Under the pieces are notes generated by a model. The model was not told the DNA's origin. It made no database searches and was given only the letters and a program-made list of their open reading frames with translations. 64,000 nt of DNA. Origin: Roseovarius sp. 217. GTDB lineage: Bacteria; Pseudomonadota; Alphaproteobacteria; Rhodobacterales; Rhodobacteraceae. The stretch's first letter is position 1. Each line of letters opens with the position of its first letter. The stretch lies in NCBI RefSeq assembly GCF_000152845.1, contig NZ_CH902584.1, forward strand, positions 2,161,815 to 2,225,814, read 5' to 3'. The translations under genes were made by a program, and so were the position numbers. Below, piece by piece: positions 37,021-45,039 of the stretch.

Positions 37021-37779
37021 ATGATTGCAGCACGGGTCAGGCGGATGGGGGGAGGGCACTGGCTGGTGCTGTTCGGTCTCATTCTGGGGGCCTGGGGGCT
37101 GCTTTATGCCATGGCGCTGCCGCAGGATTTGCGCGACGGGGCGGTGATTTACGGGGCGGATTTCCTGCAAAGCCTGTGCATCGTGACGCCCGATGCCGCC
37201 GGATTTGGACGGATTGCCCTCATGTGGGCGCTGATGTCGGCGGCGATGATGGCCCCCACGGCGCTGCCCGCATTCGCCACTTACGAAGAGTTGAGCCACA
37301 CTGGCGAAACGCGGTTTGGCGCGTTGGTGGCGGGGTATCTGGGCGTTTGGCTGGGGTTTTCGATCCTTGCGGCGGGGGCACAAATGGCGCTGTTTCAGGC
37401 GGGGTTGCTGACGGCGTTCGGCGATAGCCGCTCTGGCGTCTTGTCGGCGGGGCTGCTGGCCGTGGCCGGGGCCTATCAGTTCAGCCCGGCCAAGGAGGCG
37501 TGCCTGTCGAAATGCCGCCGCCCGCTGTCGTTCTTCATGCAGCATTGGGATGAGGGCGCGTGGCGCAACGGGGTGCGGTTGGGCCTTGTGTGCCTTGGGT
37601 GTTGCTGGGCGCTGATGGCGCTGGCCTTTGTTGGGGGGGTGATGAACCTCGCCTTCATGGGGTTGGCGACGGTGATCATGGTTCTGGAAAAACTTCCCGA
37701 TCTCGGGCGCTATCTGACACGGCCCTTGGGGGCCGGGCTGATGGCGGCGTCGGTCTGGGTTCTGTTCACGTCAATCTGA
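37021..37779 (+). CDS. DUF2182 membrane protein
   Basis: 252 residues from the ATG at 37021, with GGGAGAG upstream; a GTG at 37000 is less likely. About six spans. The DUF2182 signatures are ALMSAAMMAPTALPAFATY, YQFSPAKEACLSKCRRPLSF and CLGCCWALMALAFVGGVMN, quoted in parts. The paired Cys motifs CLSKC and CLGCC hint at metal or thiol chemistry in the membrane. No function is established. It is followed by DUF1326 after 16 bases; the two families usually travel together. Confidence 0.85.
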   Translation: MIAARVRRMGGGHWLVLFGLILGAWGLLYAMALPQDLRDGAVIYGADFLQSLCIVTPDAAGFGRIALMWALMSAAMMAPTALPAFATYEELSHTGETRFGALVAGYLGVWLGFSILAAGAQMALFQAGLLTAFGDSRSGVLSAGLLAVAGAYQFSPAKEACLSKCRRPLSFFMQHWDEGAWRNGVRLGLVCLGCCWALMALAFVGGVMNLAFMGLATVIMVLEKLPDLGRYLTRPLGAGLMAASVWVLFTSI

Positions 37780-37795
37780 AAGAGGAGGCTGGAAA

Positions 37796-38425
37796 ATGGC
37801 TTTGGATACGTTGGGCACTGTGCCCTGGGCGATCAAGGGGGAGTTGATCCTCAACTGCAACTGCACGGTATTCTGCCCCTGCGTGGTCTCATTGGGCAAA
37901 CATGCGCCCACCGAGGGATATTGTCAGGCGTGGTCGGGCGTGCGCATCGACGAGGGTCACTATGGCGACGAGGACCTGAGCGGCCTCAACGTCGGTCTGA
38001 TGCTGGAAATCCCCGGTCTGATGGCGCGCGGCAACTGGAAGGCGGCGGCCTTTATCGACGAGCGCGCGAGCGAGGCCGGGTACGAGGCGCTGGTCAATAT
38101 CTTTTCCGGCAAGGCGCGCGGCACGACCGGTCTCTTTGGGGTGCTGGTCAGCGAGTTTCTGGGCGCTGAGCGCGCGCCGGTCATTTTCGAGACCGAGGGC
38201 AATGCACGCCGCCTGATGGTGGGCAAGATGATCCAAGGCGAAGTGGTGCCGGTGCCGGGCCACAAGGGCGAGGATATCGTCGTCACCAACACCGAATACT
38301 GGATGGGCCCCGACATCACCGTCGCCACCGCCACCAAGGGCCGCGTACGCGCCTTTGGCCGGGTGTGGGATTTCGACGGGCGCAGCGCGGAAATCTGCCA
38401 GATTGATTGGAAAGGCCCGCGCTGA
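37796..38425 (+). CDS. DUF1326 protein
   Basis: 209 residues. The N-terminal NCNCTVFCPCVVS Cys cluster and IKGELILNC define DUF1326. The protein is predicted cytoplasmic, and the four Cys in ten residues look like a metal site (Cu or Zn). It pairs with the DUF2182 membrane protein upstream, which suggests a metal- or thiol-handling module. Its stop overlaps the next start (TGATG), so translation continues into the DinB gene. Confidence 0.85.
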   Translation: MALDTLGTVPWAIKGELILNCNCTVFCPCVVSLGKHAPTEGYCQAWSGVRIDEGHYGDEDLSGLNVGLMLEIPGLMARGNWKAAAFIDERASEAGYEALVNIFSGKARGTTGLFGVLVSEFLGAERAPVIFETEGNARRLMVGKMIQGEVVPVPGHKGEDIVVTNTEYWMGPDITVATATKGRVRAFGRVWDFDGRSAEICQIDWKGPR

Positions 38426-38940
38426 TGCTGCTGGCGGCGGATCATGTGCGCCTGATGGCGCGCTATAATGCCTGGCAGAACGCGCAGATCATGCGGGCCG
38501 TGGATGGCGTGAGCCGCACGGTGCTGACCGAGGATCACGGGGCTTTCTTTGGCTCGATCTTGGGCACGCTCAATCATGTTCTCTGGGCGGACCGGCTCTG
38601 GCTGCATCGGTTCGGGGCCAAGGTCGCGGCGCCGGAGGGCAGAATGGCCGAGAGCACGACACTCACGCCGACGGGGGCGGCGTGGGGCGCGGAGCGGTTC
38701 GCCACCGATGGGGCGCTCCGGCTCTGGGCGCGGGGCCTGCACAGCCTTGACCTTACCGGCGATCTGACATGGTTTTCCGCCGTCAAGGGCGTAGAGGTCA
38801 GCCGCCCGAGGGCGATGTGCGTTACCCATTTCTTTAACCATCAGACCCACCACCGAGGGCAGGTCCATGCGATGCTGACGCGCGCGGGCCTGCCCGCCCC
38901 GGTCACCGATCTTGTTTTCATGCCTGAGGAGGCTTTATGA
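38425..38940 (+). CDS. DinB family protein (metal-binding four-helix bundle)
   Basis: 171 residues from the ATG at 38425, overlapping the DUF1326 stop. The DinB pattern is clear: ARYNAWQNAQIMRAV in helix 1, GTLNHVLWADRLWLHRF with the first His, and HFFNHQTHHRGQVHAML with the His pair of the metal triad. DinB-fold enzymes include thiol-dependent (bacillithiol, mycothiol, glutathione) transferases. It overlaps dmdA by ATGA, so it is cotranslated with the DMSP demethylase. Confidence 0.88.
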   Translation: MLLAADHVRLMARYNAWQNAQIMRAVDGVSRTVLTEDHGAFFGSILGTLNHVLWADRLWLHRFGAKVAAPEGRMAESTTLTPTGAAWGAERFATDGALRLWARGLHSLDLTGDLTWFSAVKGVEVSRPRAMCVTHFFNHQTHHRGQVHAMLTRAGLPAPVTDLVFMPEEAL

Positions 38941-40046
38941 GCGCACCCCTTTTGTCCCTGTCACGCCGGTTGCGTCGCACGCCTTTTTCCGAAGGGGTCG
39001 AAGCGGCGGGGGTCAAGGCCTATACGGTCTATAACCACATGCTCTTGCCCACGGTGTTCCGTTCGGTTGAGGAAGATTATCGCCACCTGAAAGACGCGGT
39101 GCAGGTCTGGGACGTGGCCTGCGAGCGGCAGGTGGAATTGCGCGGCCCGGATGCGGCAAAGTTGATGCAGATGCTGACGCCCCGCGATTTGCGGGGGATG
39201 ACGGCCGGGCAGTGCTATTATGTGCCCATCGTCGATGAGACGGGCGGCATGCTCAACGATCCGGTGGCGGTCAAGCTGGCCGAAGATCGCTGGTGGATTT
39301 CGATTGCGGATTCGGACCTGCTCTATTGGATCCGGGCCACGGCACATGGATGGCGGTTGGATGTGTTGGTGGATGAGCCGGACGTGAGCCCGCTGGCGGT
39401 GCAGGGCCCGCGCGCCGATGATCTGATGGCGGCGGTTTTTGGCGATGCGGTGCGCGACCTGCGCTTTTTCCGGTTTGGGCATTTCGATTTTCAGGGCCGC
39501 GATATGGTGATCGCGCGTTCGGGCTATTCCAAGCAGGGCGGGTTCGAGATCTATGTCGAGGGCGGCGATATCGGTATGCCGCTCTGGCATGCGCTGATGG
39601 AGGCCGGGAAGGGCATGGATGTCCATGCCGGATGCCCCAATCTGATCGAGCGGATCGAGGGCGGATTGCTGAGCTATGGCAATGACATGACCGACGACAA
39701 CACGCCGCATGAATGCGGATTGGGCAAGTTCTGCAACACCCATACGGCGATTGGGTGTATCGGGCGGGATGCCCTGCTACGGGTGGCCAAGGAAGGGCCG
39801 GTGCAGCAAATCCGTGCGCTGGAGATCGAAGGAGCGGCTGTGCCACGTTGTGACCGGTGGTGGCCGGTGATGGCGGGAGGCAAGCGCGTGGGCCGGGTCA
39901 GTTCGGCAACGTGGTCGCCGGATTTCGGGGTGAATGTGGCGATCGCAATGGTGCGAATGACGCATTGGGATGCCGGGACAGAGGTGACGGTTGAGACCCC
40001 GGAGGGGCCGCGCGCCGCACGGGTTCGAGAGAAGTTCTGGGCCTGA
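38937..40046 (+). CDS. dmdA: Dimethylsulfoniopropionate demethylase DmdA
   Basis: 369 residues, the DmdA length. It belongs to the GcvT/aminomethyltransferase fold, with GMTAGQCYYVPIVDETGGMLND and the GYSKQGGFEIYVE segment, the latter differing from the GYTGE motif of GcvT. DmdA moves a methyl group from DMSP to tetrahydrofolate, giving methylmercaptopropionate, the first step of the demethylation route in the cytoplasm. The start overlaps the DinB stop by ATGA. The gene order dmdA then acuI is typical of roseobacters. Confidence 0.93.
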   Translation: MSAPLLSLSRRLRRTPFSEGVEAAGVKAYTVYNHMLLPTVFRSVEEDYRHLKDAVQVWDVACERQVELRGPDAAKLMQMLTPRDLRGMTAGQCYYVPIVDETGGMLNDPVAVKLAEDRWWISIADSDLLYWIRATAHGWRLDVLVDEPDVSPLAVQGPRADDLMAAVFGDAVRDLRFFRFGHFDFQGRDMVIARSGYSKQGGFEIYVEGGDIGMPLWHALMEAGKGMDVHAGCPNLIERIEGGLLSYGNDMTDDNTPHECGLGKFCNTHTAIGCIGRDALLRVAKEGPVQQIRALEIEGAAVPRCDRWWPVMAGGKRVGRVSSATWSPDFGVNVAIAMVRMTHWDAGTEVTVETPEGPRAARVREKFWA

Positions 40047-40054
40047 GAGGGGAT

Positions 40055-40123
40055 GGGGGCGCTGCCCCCGCCGCCCGTACCGGGCGTCCCCCCGAAGTAT
40101 TTTGGGCCAGATGAAGCGGGGCG
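40055..40123 (+). repeat. Twin hairpins in the dmdA-acuI gap
   Basis: GGGGGC-GCT-GCCCCC (40055-40069) and GCCCG-TAC-CGGGC (40073-40085) are followed by CCCCCGAAGTATTTTGGGCC and AGATGAAG. I recall GC hairpin plus GTATTT..GGCCAGATGAAG sequences as common intergenic elements in Rhodobacteraceae. They separate acuI from the coupled DinB-dmdA genes and may limit read-through. Confidence 0.55.
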
Positions 40124-40152
40124 TAACGCCTGCATGACAGAAGGAGAATGAA

Positions 40153-41145
40153 ATGTTCAAGGCATTGGTCGTCGAGAAAGACGCAGAGAGCGGGAAGACA
40201 TCCGCTGCGGTGAAGACCTTGACGTTGGACGATTTGCCGGACGCCGAGGTGACGGTGGCGGTCGAATATTCCACGGTGAATTACAAGGACGGGCTCTGCA
40301 TCGGGCCGGGCGGCGGTCTGGTGCGGTCCTATCCGCATGTGCCGGGAATTGATTTTGCGGGCACGGTCGAGGCGAGCGATGATGCGCGCTACAAGCCCGG
40401 TGACAAGGTGGTTTTGACCGGCTGGCGCGTCGGCGAGGCGCATTGGGGCGGCTATTCGCAAAAGGCGCGGGTGCGCGCCGACTGGCTGGTGCCCTTGCCC
40501 GAGGGGCTGGATACGCGGGCGGCGATGGCGGTGGGCACCGCTGGCTTTACCGCGATGCTGGCGGTGATGGCGCTGGAGGATCATGGGCTGGTGCCGGGGC
40601 ATGGCGAGGTGCTGGTCACGGGGGCTGCGGGCGGCGTGGGATCGGTGGCCACGGCCATTCTGGCGCATCTGGGGCATGAGGTGGCCGCTGTGACCGGTCG
40701 GCCTGAGCAGGAGGGCTATCTGCGTGGGCTGGGGGCAAGCCGCATCGTGCCGCGTGAGGAACTGGCCGAGACGGTCAAGCGACCGCTCGAGAGCGAGAAC
40801 TGGACGGGTTGCGTCGATGCCGTGGGTGGCGCGATGCTGGCGCGGGTTCTCGGCCAGATGAAATATGGCGCAAGTGTTGCCGCCGTGGGGTTGGCGGGGG
40901 GCGCGGGCCTGCCTGCGACGGTCATTCCGTTCCTGTTGCGCGGCGTCAATCTCTTGGGGATCGACAGCGTGATGCAGCCCTATGCGAACCGGCTGCGGGC
41001 CTGGGAGCGGATCGCGCGAGATCTGCCGATGGACAAGCTCGAGGCGATGATCACGCCTGCCACCTTGGCAGATCTGCCGCGTTTGGGGGCGGATATTCTG
41101 AAGGGGCAGGTCAAGGGCCGGGTTGTGGTCGATCTGAACGGCTGA
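40153..41145 (+). CDS. acuI: Acrylyl-CoA reductase (NADPH) AcuI
   Basis: 330 residues of the MDR superfamily, quinone-oxidoreductase-like. Features: NYKDGLCIGPGGGLVRSYPHVPGIDFAGTV in parts, the Rossmann motif VTGAAGGVGSVATAILAHLG, and the C-terminal DLPRLGADILKGQVKGRVVVDL, all as in AcuI. It reduces acryloyl-CoA to propionyl-CoA with NADPH, detoxifying a product of DMSP breakdown. AGAAGGAGA precedes the ATG. It lies after dmdA and probably belongs to the same regulon. Confidence 0.94.
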   Translation: MFKALVVEKDAESGKTSAAVKTLTLDDLPDAEVTVAVEYSTVNYKDGLCIGPGGGLVRSYPHVPGIDFAGTVEASDDARYKPGDKVVLTGWRVGEAHWGGYSQKARVRADWLVPLPEGLDTRAAMAVGTAGFTAMLAVMALEDHGLVPGHGEVLVTGAAGGVGSVATAILAHLGHEVAAVTGRPEQEGYLRGLGASRIVPREELAETVKRPLESENWTGCVDAVGGAMLARVLGQMKYGASVAAVGLAGGAGLPATVIPFLLRGVNLLGIDSVMQPYANRLRAWERIARDLPMDKLEAMITPATLADLPRLGADILKGQVKGRVVVDLNG

Positions 41146-41198
41146 GACTTGCCAAAGCGTCTCGCCCCCGCTAGCCATTGCGGGCGGGGGAGAGTGGT

Positions 41199-41714
41199 AT
41201 GACAGAACAGGCAGGTATCACGATCAGGCTGGCGCGCGAGGCGGATTTTGCCGCGATCTGGCCTATCGTGCGCGATGTGATCCGGTTGGGTGATACCTAT
41301 GCCATCGAGGCGGGTCTGACCCGTGAGGCGGTGCGTTCGCTCTGGATGGAGGTGCCGCGTGCCACCTATGTGGCCGAACGCGGTGGCGAGGTTCTGGGCA
41401 CCTATTACCTCAAGACCAATCAGGCCGGGGGCGGGGCCCATGTGTGCAACGCAGGCTATATGGTGGCCGAGGCGGCGCGCGGCCAGGGCATCGCGCGCGC
41501 CATGTGTGTGCAGTCGCAGGATGAGGCGCGCGAGCTTGGCTATCTGGCAATGCAGTTCAATTTCGTGGTCGAGACAAACCGGGGCGCGATTGCGCTTTGG
41601 GAGCATCTGGGATTTGAGACGGTGGGGCGTTTGCCTCGGGCGTTTCGCCATCCCCAAGCGGGTCTGGTCGACGCGCGCGTCATGTTCAAGTGGTTGGGCC
41701 CAGAGGAGGCGTGA
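41199..41714 (+). CDS. GNAT family N-acetyltransferase
   Basis: 171 residues from the ATG at 41199, with GGGGGAGAG upstream; the ATG-less frame back to 41178 is not needed. GNAT motifs: an N-terminal beta strand ITIRLAREADFAAIWPIV, the acetyl-CoA loop EAARGQGIARAM (Q/RxxGxG/A) and the C-terminal NRGAIALWEHLGFETVGRLPRAF. The substrate is unknown. It converges on the hydrolase gene with a 2-base gap. Confidence 0.88.
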   Translation: MTEQAGITIRLAREADFAAIWPIVRDVIRLGDTYAIEAGLTREAVRSLWMEVPRATYVAERGGEVLGTYYLKTNQAGGGAHVCNAGYMVAEAARGQGIARAMCVQSQDEARELGYLAMQFNFVVETNRGAIALWEHLGFETVGRLPRAFRHPQAGLVDARVMFKWLGPEEA

Positions 41715-41716
41715 TC

Positions 41717-42511
41717 TCAGGCGTGCAGGCTGAGGAATTGCGTAAGCCTTCCCGCAAAGGCTTGGGGTGCCTCGATCAATCCGAGGTGACGCAGGGCGGG
41801 CAGGATCAGGCACTGACTATCCGTGATCTCGGCGGCGATGGCCTCGGCCATGGTCGGGGTGGACCCGCTGTCGTTTTCACACGTCATCACCAAGCTGGGC
41901 AGGGTTAGCGGCGGCTGGGGCTGGATCAGTTCGGTTACGCCCTCTGCCAGCACGAGCCGATGCGCCGCATAGCTGACAGGATCGGTGGCGAGCACGGTTT
42001 GGCGAATGCTATCCACCAGATCGGGGGCGTGATCGCGGAATTCGGGTGTGAACCATCGCTCCAGCGCTGCGTCGATGGTGGCTGCCGGACCGCCCGAGGC
42101 GGCGTCGCGGGCCTGTGCCTCGACCCGCGCCTGCAGGTCGGGGGCGCGTTCGTGGGGCGAATTGAGGATGGCGAGGGCTGTGACGCGGGCCGGGTGATCG
42201 AGGGCCACGCGCCGGTTGATCATGCCGCCAAGAGAAAAGCCGACGAGAGCCGCGCGGGGCAAGGCCAGCCGATCCATCAGGGTCAGGAGTTGGAGTGACA
42301 GCGTCGAGAGGGTGAGCGGCCCCGCATGGGGGGCGCTCTGCCCATGTCCCGGCAGATCGTAGCTGAGCACGCGGAAGCGTTTGGCCAAGAGCGGCGCGAT
42401 CACGCCCCATGTGCTGTTGCGCGACAGACCGAGGCCGTGGATCAGCACCACGACGGGGGCCTCGACCGGTCCAGTCAGGTCATAGGCTGTGCCATCAGGG
42501 GAGAGTGTCAT
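41717..42511 (-). CDS. Alpha/beta hydrolase
   Basis: 264 residues. HGLGLSRNSTW gives the oxyanion HG, GFSLGGM the nucleophile elbow (Ser ~93), an Asp follows in CENDSGS, and ALRHLGLIEAP carries the catalytic His. The shape is close to PcaD-like lactonases/esterases. Its start directly follows the stop of the AA_synth gene (stop and start adjacent), so the two act in one operon, opposite to the LysR gene. Confidence 0.88.
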   Translation of the reverse strand: MTLSPDGTAYDLTGPVEAPVVVLIHGLGLSRNSTWGVIAPLLAKRFRVLSYDLPGHGQSAPHAGPLTLSTLSLQLLTLMDRLALPRAALVGFSLGGMINRRVALDHPARVTALAILNSPHERAPDLQARVEAQARDAASGGPAATIDAALERWFTPEFRDHAPDLVDSIRQTVLATDPVSYAAHRLVLAEGVTELIQPQPPLTLPSLVMTCENDSGSTPTMAEAIAAEITDSQCLILPALRHLGLIEAPQAFAGRLTQFLSLHA

Positions 42512-43108
42512 TCAGACCCCAGCGGGATTGTCAGGATCATGGCCCATTTCGCGCAGATCCTCGTAGCGGTTGCCGATGCGGTGATGCGGATGCCCGCCGA
42601 CGGAAGCCCCAAGCGCGAGGATGATTTCATCCTCGGCGGGCGCGTCCGGCACAACGGTGTGGATGGTCTGATAATGCGAGCGCCGCCCGGCGTCGTCCTT
42701 GTCCATCAGGGGGATCATCAGGGCGGCCCCGGCGGCCCCGCGCGTGTTGGTGAAGGCGAGATAGGTCTTGGCCTTGACCGCATCGCGGAACTGGTTGCCG
42801 AACCACAGCGTATGGGTGAGGGCCATGGCATGTTCCAACTCGCCGCCCATGCCGACGACGCTGGCCTTGCCATAGCCTTCGAGCCGGTCGCCGGTGACCT
42901 CAAGGATCATGTCGGTCAGCATGCGTCCAAGCTCTGGGCCGTGCGCGCGAATTTCCGGGCCGAGATCCTCGACATGACCACGCCCGAACCACGGGTTGCG
43001 GATGATCGCCATGGCGGCGACCAGCAGCGTCGGATCTGCCACCGCCTTGCCGCCTTCGCTGTGGGTGCGTTGCACGAGGGTCAGGCTGCGTCGAAGGTCA
43101 ATGGTCAT
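42512..43108 (-). CDS. Amino acid synthesis (AA_synth, PF06684-type) family protein
   Basis: 198 residues. AAMAIIRNPWFGRGHVEDLGP and the block RLEGYGKASVVGMGGELEHAMALTHTLWFGNQFRDA (in parts) match the AA_synth family, with a late GGHPHHRIGNRYED. The family name comes from an old genetic link and the reaction is not settled; several members sit in catabolic operons with hydrolases. Here it leads a two-gene unit divergent from a LysR regulator, which fits an inducible catabolic step. Confidence 0.8.
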   Translation of the reverse strand: MTIDLRRSLTLVQRTHSEGGKAVADPTLLVAAMAIIRNPWFGRGHVEDLGPEIRAHGPELGRMLTDMILEVTGDRLEGYGKASVVGMGGELEHAMALTHTLWFGNQFRDAVKAKTYLAFTNTRGAAGAALMIPLMDKDDAGRRSHYQTIHTVVPDAPAEDEIILALGASVGGHPHHRIGNRYEDLREMGHDPDNPAGV

Positions 43109-43180
43109 GGAGCTGTCCTAGGTGTTTTGAAGCGCCTTGACGGCGCGTTGCGGGAAAGTCGCATAAAAGAAGCATTCTTG

Positions 43181-43222
43181 AAAACGAATTGTTTTGCTGC
43201 AAATATGCGGAAAATTCGAATT
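43181..43222. promoter_or_regulatory. Dyads in the LysR/AA_synth divergent gap
   Basis: AAAAC-GAATT-GTTTT (43181-43195) and AATTCGAATT (43213-43222) lie in the 125-base gap. LysR proteins bind AT-rich dyads of this size between divergent genes. The regulator assignment is inference. Confidence 0.5.
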
Positions 43223-43233
43223 GAAAGCCCGTG

Positions 43234-44121
43234 ATGAACATCACCGCCTTGCAGACCTTTCTCGCCATTGTCGACACCGGCAATCTGGTGCGCGCCTCGC
43301 AAAAGCTGAACGTCACGCAATCGACGGTGACGGCGCGGCTCAAATCGCTGGAGGATGAGCTGGGTCAGCAGCTTCTCAATCGGCAGAAATCGGGCACGAC
43401 GCTGACCCCGGCGGGCACCAAGCTCTTGCGCTATGCGCGGATCATGACCGGGCTCTGGCGGCAGGCGCGCTATGAGACGGGCCTGCCTGCGGGCCTCAGT
43501 TCGGTCTGCACCTTTGGCTGTGACCGCGAGTTGTGGCACGGGCCGGGGCGGGCGTTTTTCGACGGGGTGGTGCAGGGGCATCCCGATATGGCCGTGTCGG
43601 TGCAGCAGGGTAGCGGGCGCGAGTTGGAGGATTGGCTGGCGGCGGGGTTGGTGGATGTGATCCTGACCTACGGGGCCTCGGCGCGGGGCAATCAGACTGT
43701 CTATGCGCTGCCGCCTGAGGAATTGGTACTTTATTCCGACCGGGAACTGACCTCGATCCGGGCCGATCCCAAGTATATTTTCGTGGATCATGGCGAGGAC
43801 TATCGCCGCGCCCATGGCGAGACCTATCACGATGCCGGAATTGCGCGGGTGAGTTTCGATAGTTCTTGGTGGGCATTGCAATTTCTGCTGGAGCGGGGGG
43901 GATCGGCCTATCTGCCGCGCGCGCTGGCAGTACCCTTGGTGGCGGAAGGGCGGCTCTATGAGTTGCGCGAGGCGCCGATCTATACCCGCAAGAAAATGCT
44001 GGTGGTCAATGACAGTGCCGCGGCGAACTGGGAGTGGTTCGCGCCCTTGGTGGGCGCGCTGAGGGCGCGGTCGGCGGATTGGCTGGAGCATCCGGATCGG
44101 AGGTTTGTCATTCCGGGCTAG
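43234..44121 (+). CDS. LysR family transcriptional regulator
   Basis: 295 residues from the ATG at 43234; a GTG three bases earlier is equally possible. The HTH is at residues ~1-60 (LQTFLAIVDTGNLVRASQKLNVTQSTVTARLKSLEDELG in parts). The effector domain follows with no ligand clue. It is divergent from the AA_synth-hydrolase pair and probably controls it. The gene ends before a large hairpin. Confidence 0.88.
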   Translation: MNITALQTFLAIVDTGNLVRASQKLNVTQSTVTARLKSLEDELGQQLLNRQKSGTTLTPAGTKLLRYARIMTGLWRQARYETGLPAGLSSVCTFGCDRELWHGPGRAFFDGVVQGHPDMAVSVQQGSGRELEDWLAAGLVDVILTYGASARGNQTVYALPPEELVLYSDRELTSIRADPKYIFVDHGEDYRRAHGETYHDAGIARVSFDSSWWALQFLLERGGSAYLPRALAVPLVAEGRLYELREAPIYTRKKMLVVNDSAAANWEWFAPLVGALRARSADWLEHPDRRFVIPG

Positions 44122-44163
44122 GGGGAGAATTGTGACTGGTTCTGGCAATGCTCCTAAGAGGGA

Positions 44164-44232
44164 GCCGCGCGATCGCTAGGCCGCGGGACGGCCTAGCGAT
44201 CGCGCGGCGGCGCTCCGCGCCTTGTTCCGCGC
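44164..44232. repeat. 19-bp perfect inverted repeat plus dispersed element, copy 2
   Basis: Arms at 44164-44182 and 44190-44208 are perfect inverted repeats of 19 bases with a 7-base loop (GCGGGAC). Each arm contains GCGATCGC overlapping CGCGCGATCG. The right arm runs into the constant block (44202-44232, GCGCGGCGGCGCT then CGCGCCTTG then TTCCGCGC) that also follows the hairpin at 16.0 kb. It lies between convergent genes (LysR end 44121, anti-sigma end 44293). Confidence 0.8.
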
Positions 44233-44292
44233 GTGCGCGTTTGAAGTAAACGTCGCCCTTCAGATCCATGCCAGCCTTATTCAGCGCCTCCC

Positions 44293-45039
44293 CTACCTCA
44301 GAAAGGCGCGCTCTTCGTCTGTGGTCATCGGCTGGCCTGCGCCGGTGGCGGTAAAGAAGGCATCAAGCGCCTCGAGAGCTGAGGCGGGGGTGTATCCGGT
44401 GTCACCACCTACCTCCCCGGCCTGGGCGATGGCAAATTGCAACTGCCACCCGGCATCGTCGCGACAAGCGACGGCGACATAGCCGCCGCGCTCGGGTGTT
44501 GTCGCCTCATATTCTCGGCAGAACTGGCCTGCCGCATCGGTGAAAGACGAGACCACGGTCAAGGTGGTGCCATCCGAGAGTTGCGCCGCATTGCCCGACG
44601 GCAGGCTGTCGAGGCGTTCGCTAAGGGCCGTGCTGAAGGGTGCGCCAAGCGGGGTCTCTGCCCCGCGTGACAGCAGCAGCCCCGCGCCGATTCCAACGGC
44701 GAGGGCGAGGCTGGCGGCGAGGGCCATCGGCTGCCAGCGCAGGCGGGATGCAGGTGGCGCGGCGGGCGCTGGCGCTGTGCGCAGGGGCACCACATTGGAT
44801 GCCTCTGGCGGCGCGCTGGCCTCGCCCATGGCGCGGACGCGCGCGATGAGCGCCTCAGAGACCTGTGCATCGGGATGGTCCTGCATCGCTTGCTGTGCCA
44901 ATTGTGCGGTCTCGACGAAGAGGGCGTAGCGTGCAGCCAAGGCTTTGTCGGTGACAATCTGGGCAAGCAGTGCCTCGGCCTTGGGGCCTGTGATTTCGCC
45001 ATCGGCGAGGGACATCAGTGTGTCGTCATCAATCTGCAT
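44293..45039 (-). CDS. Anti-sigma factor-like membrane protein
   Basis: 248 residues. The N-terminal ~100 residues are cytoplasmic with the DDDTLMSLADGEI motif common in anti-sigma proteins. No zinc HxxxCxxC motif is present, so it is not of the ZAS class. A single membrane span (MALAASLALAVGIGAGLLL, ~residues 105-125) separates it from a periplasmic part with two Cys (QFCREYE, VAVACRDD). It overlaps the ECF sigma gene by 11 bases, which is the classic pair arrangement. Confidence 0.82.
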   Translation of the reverse strand: MQIDDDTLMSLADGEITGPKAEALLAQIVTDKALAARYALFVETAQLAQQAMQDHPDAQVSEALIARVRAMGEASAPPEASNVVPLRTAPAPAAPPASRLRWQPMALAASLALAVGIGAGLLLSRGAETPLGAPFSTALSERLDSLPSGNAAQLSDGTTLTVVSSFTDAAGQFCREYEATTPERGGYVAVACRDDAGWQLQFAIAQAGEVGGDTGYTPASALEALDAFFTATGAGQPMTTDEERAFLR

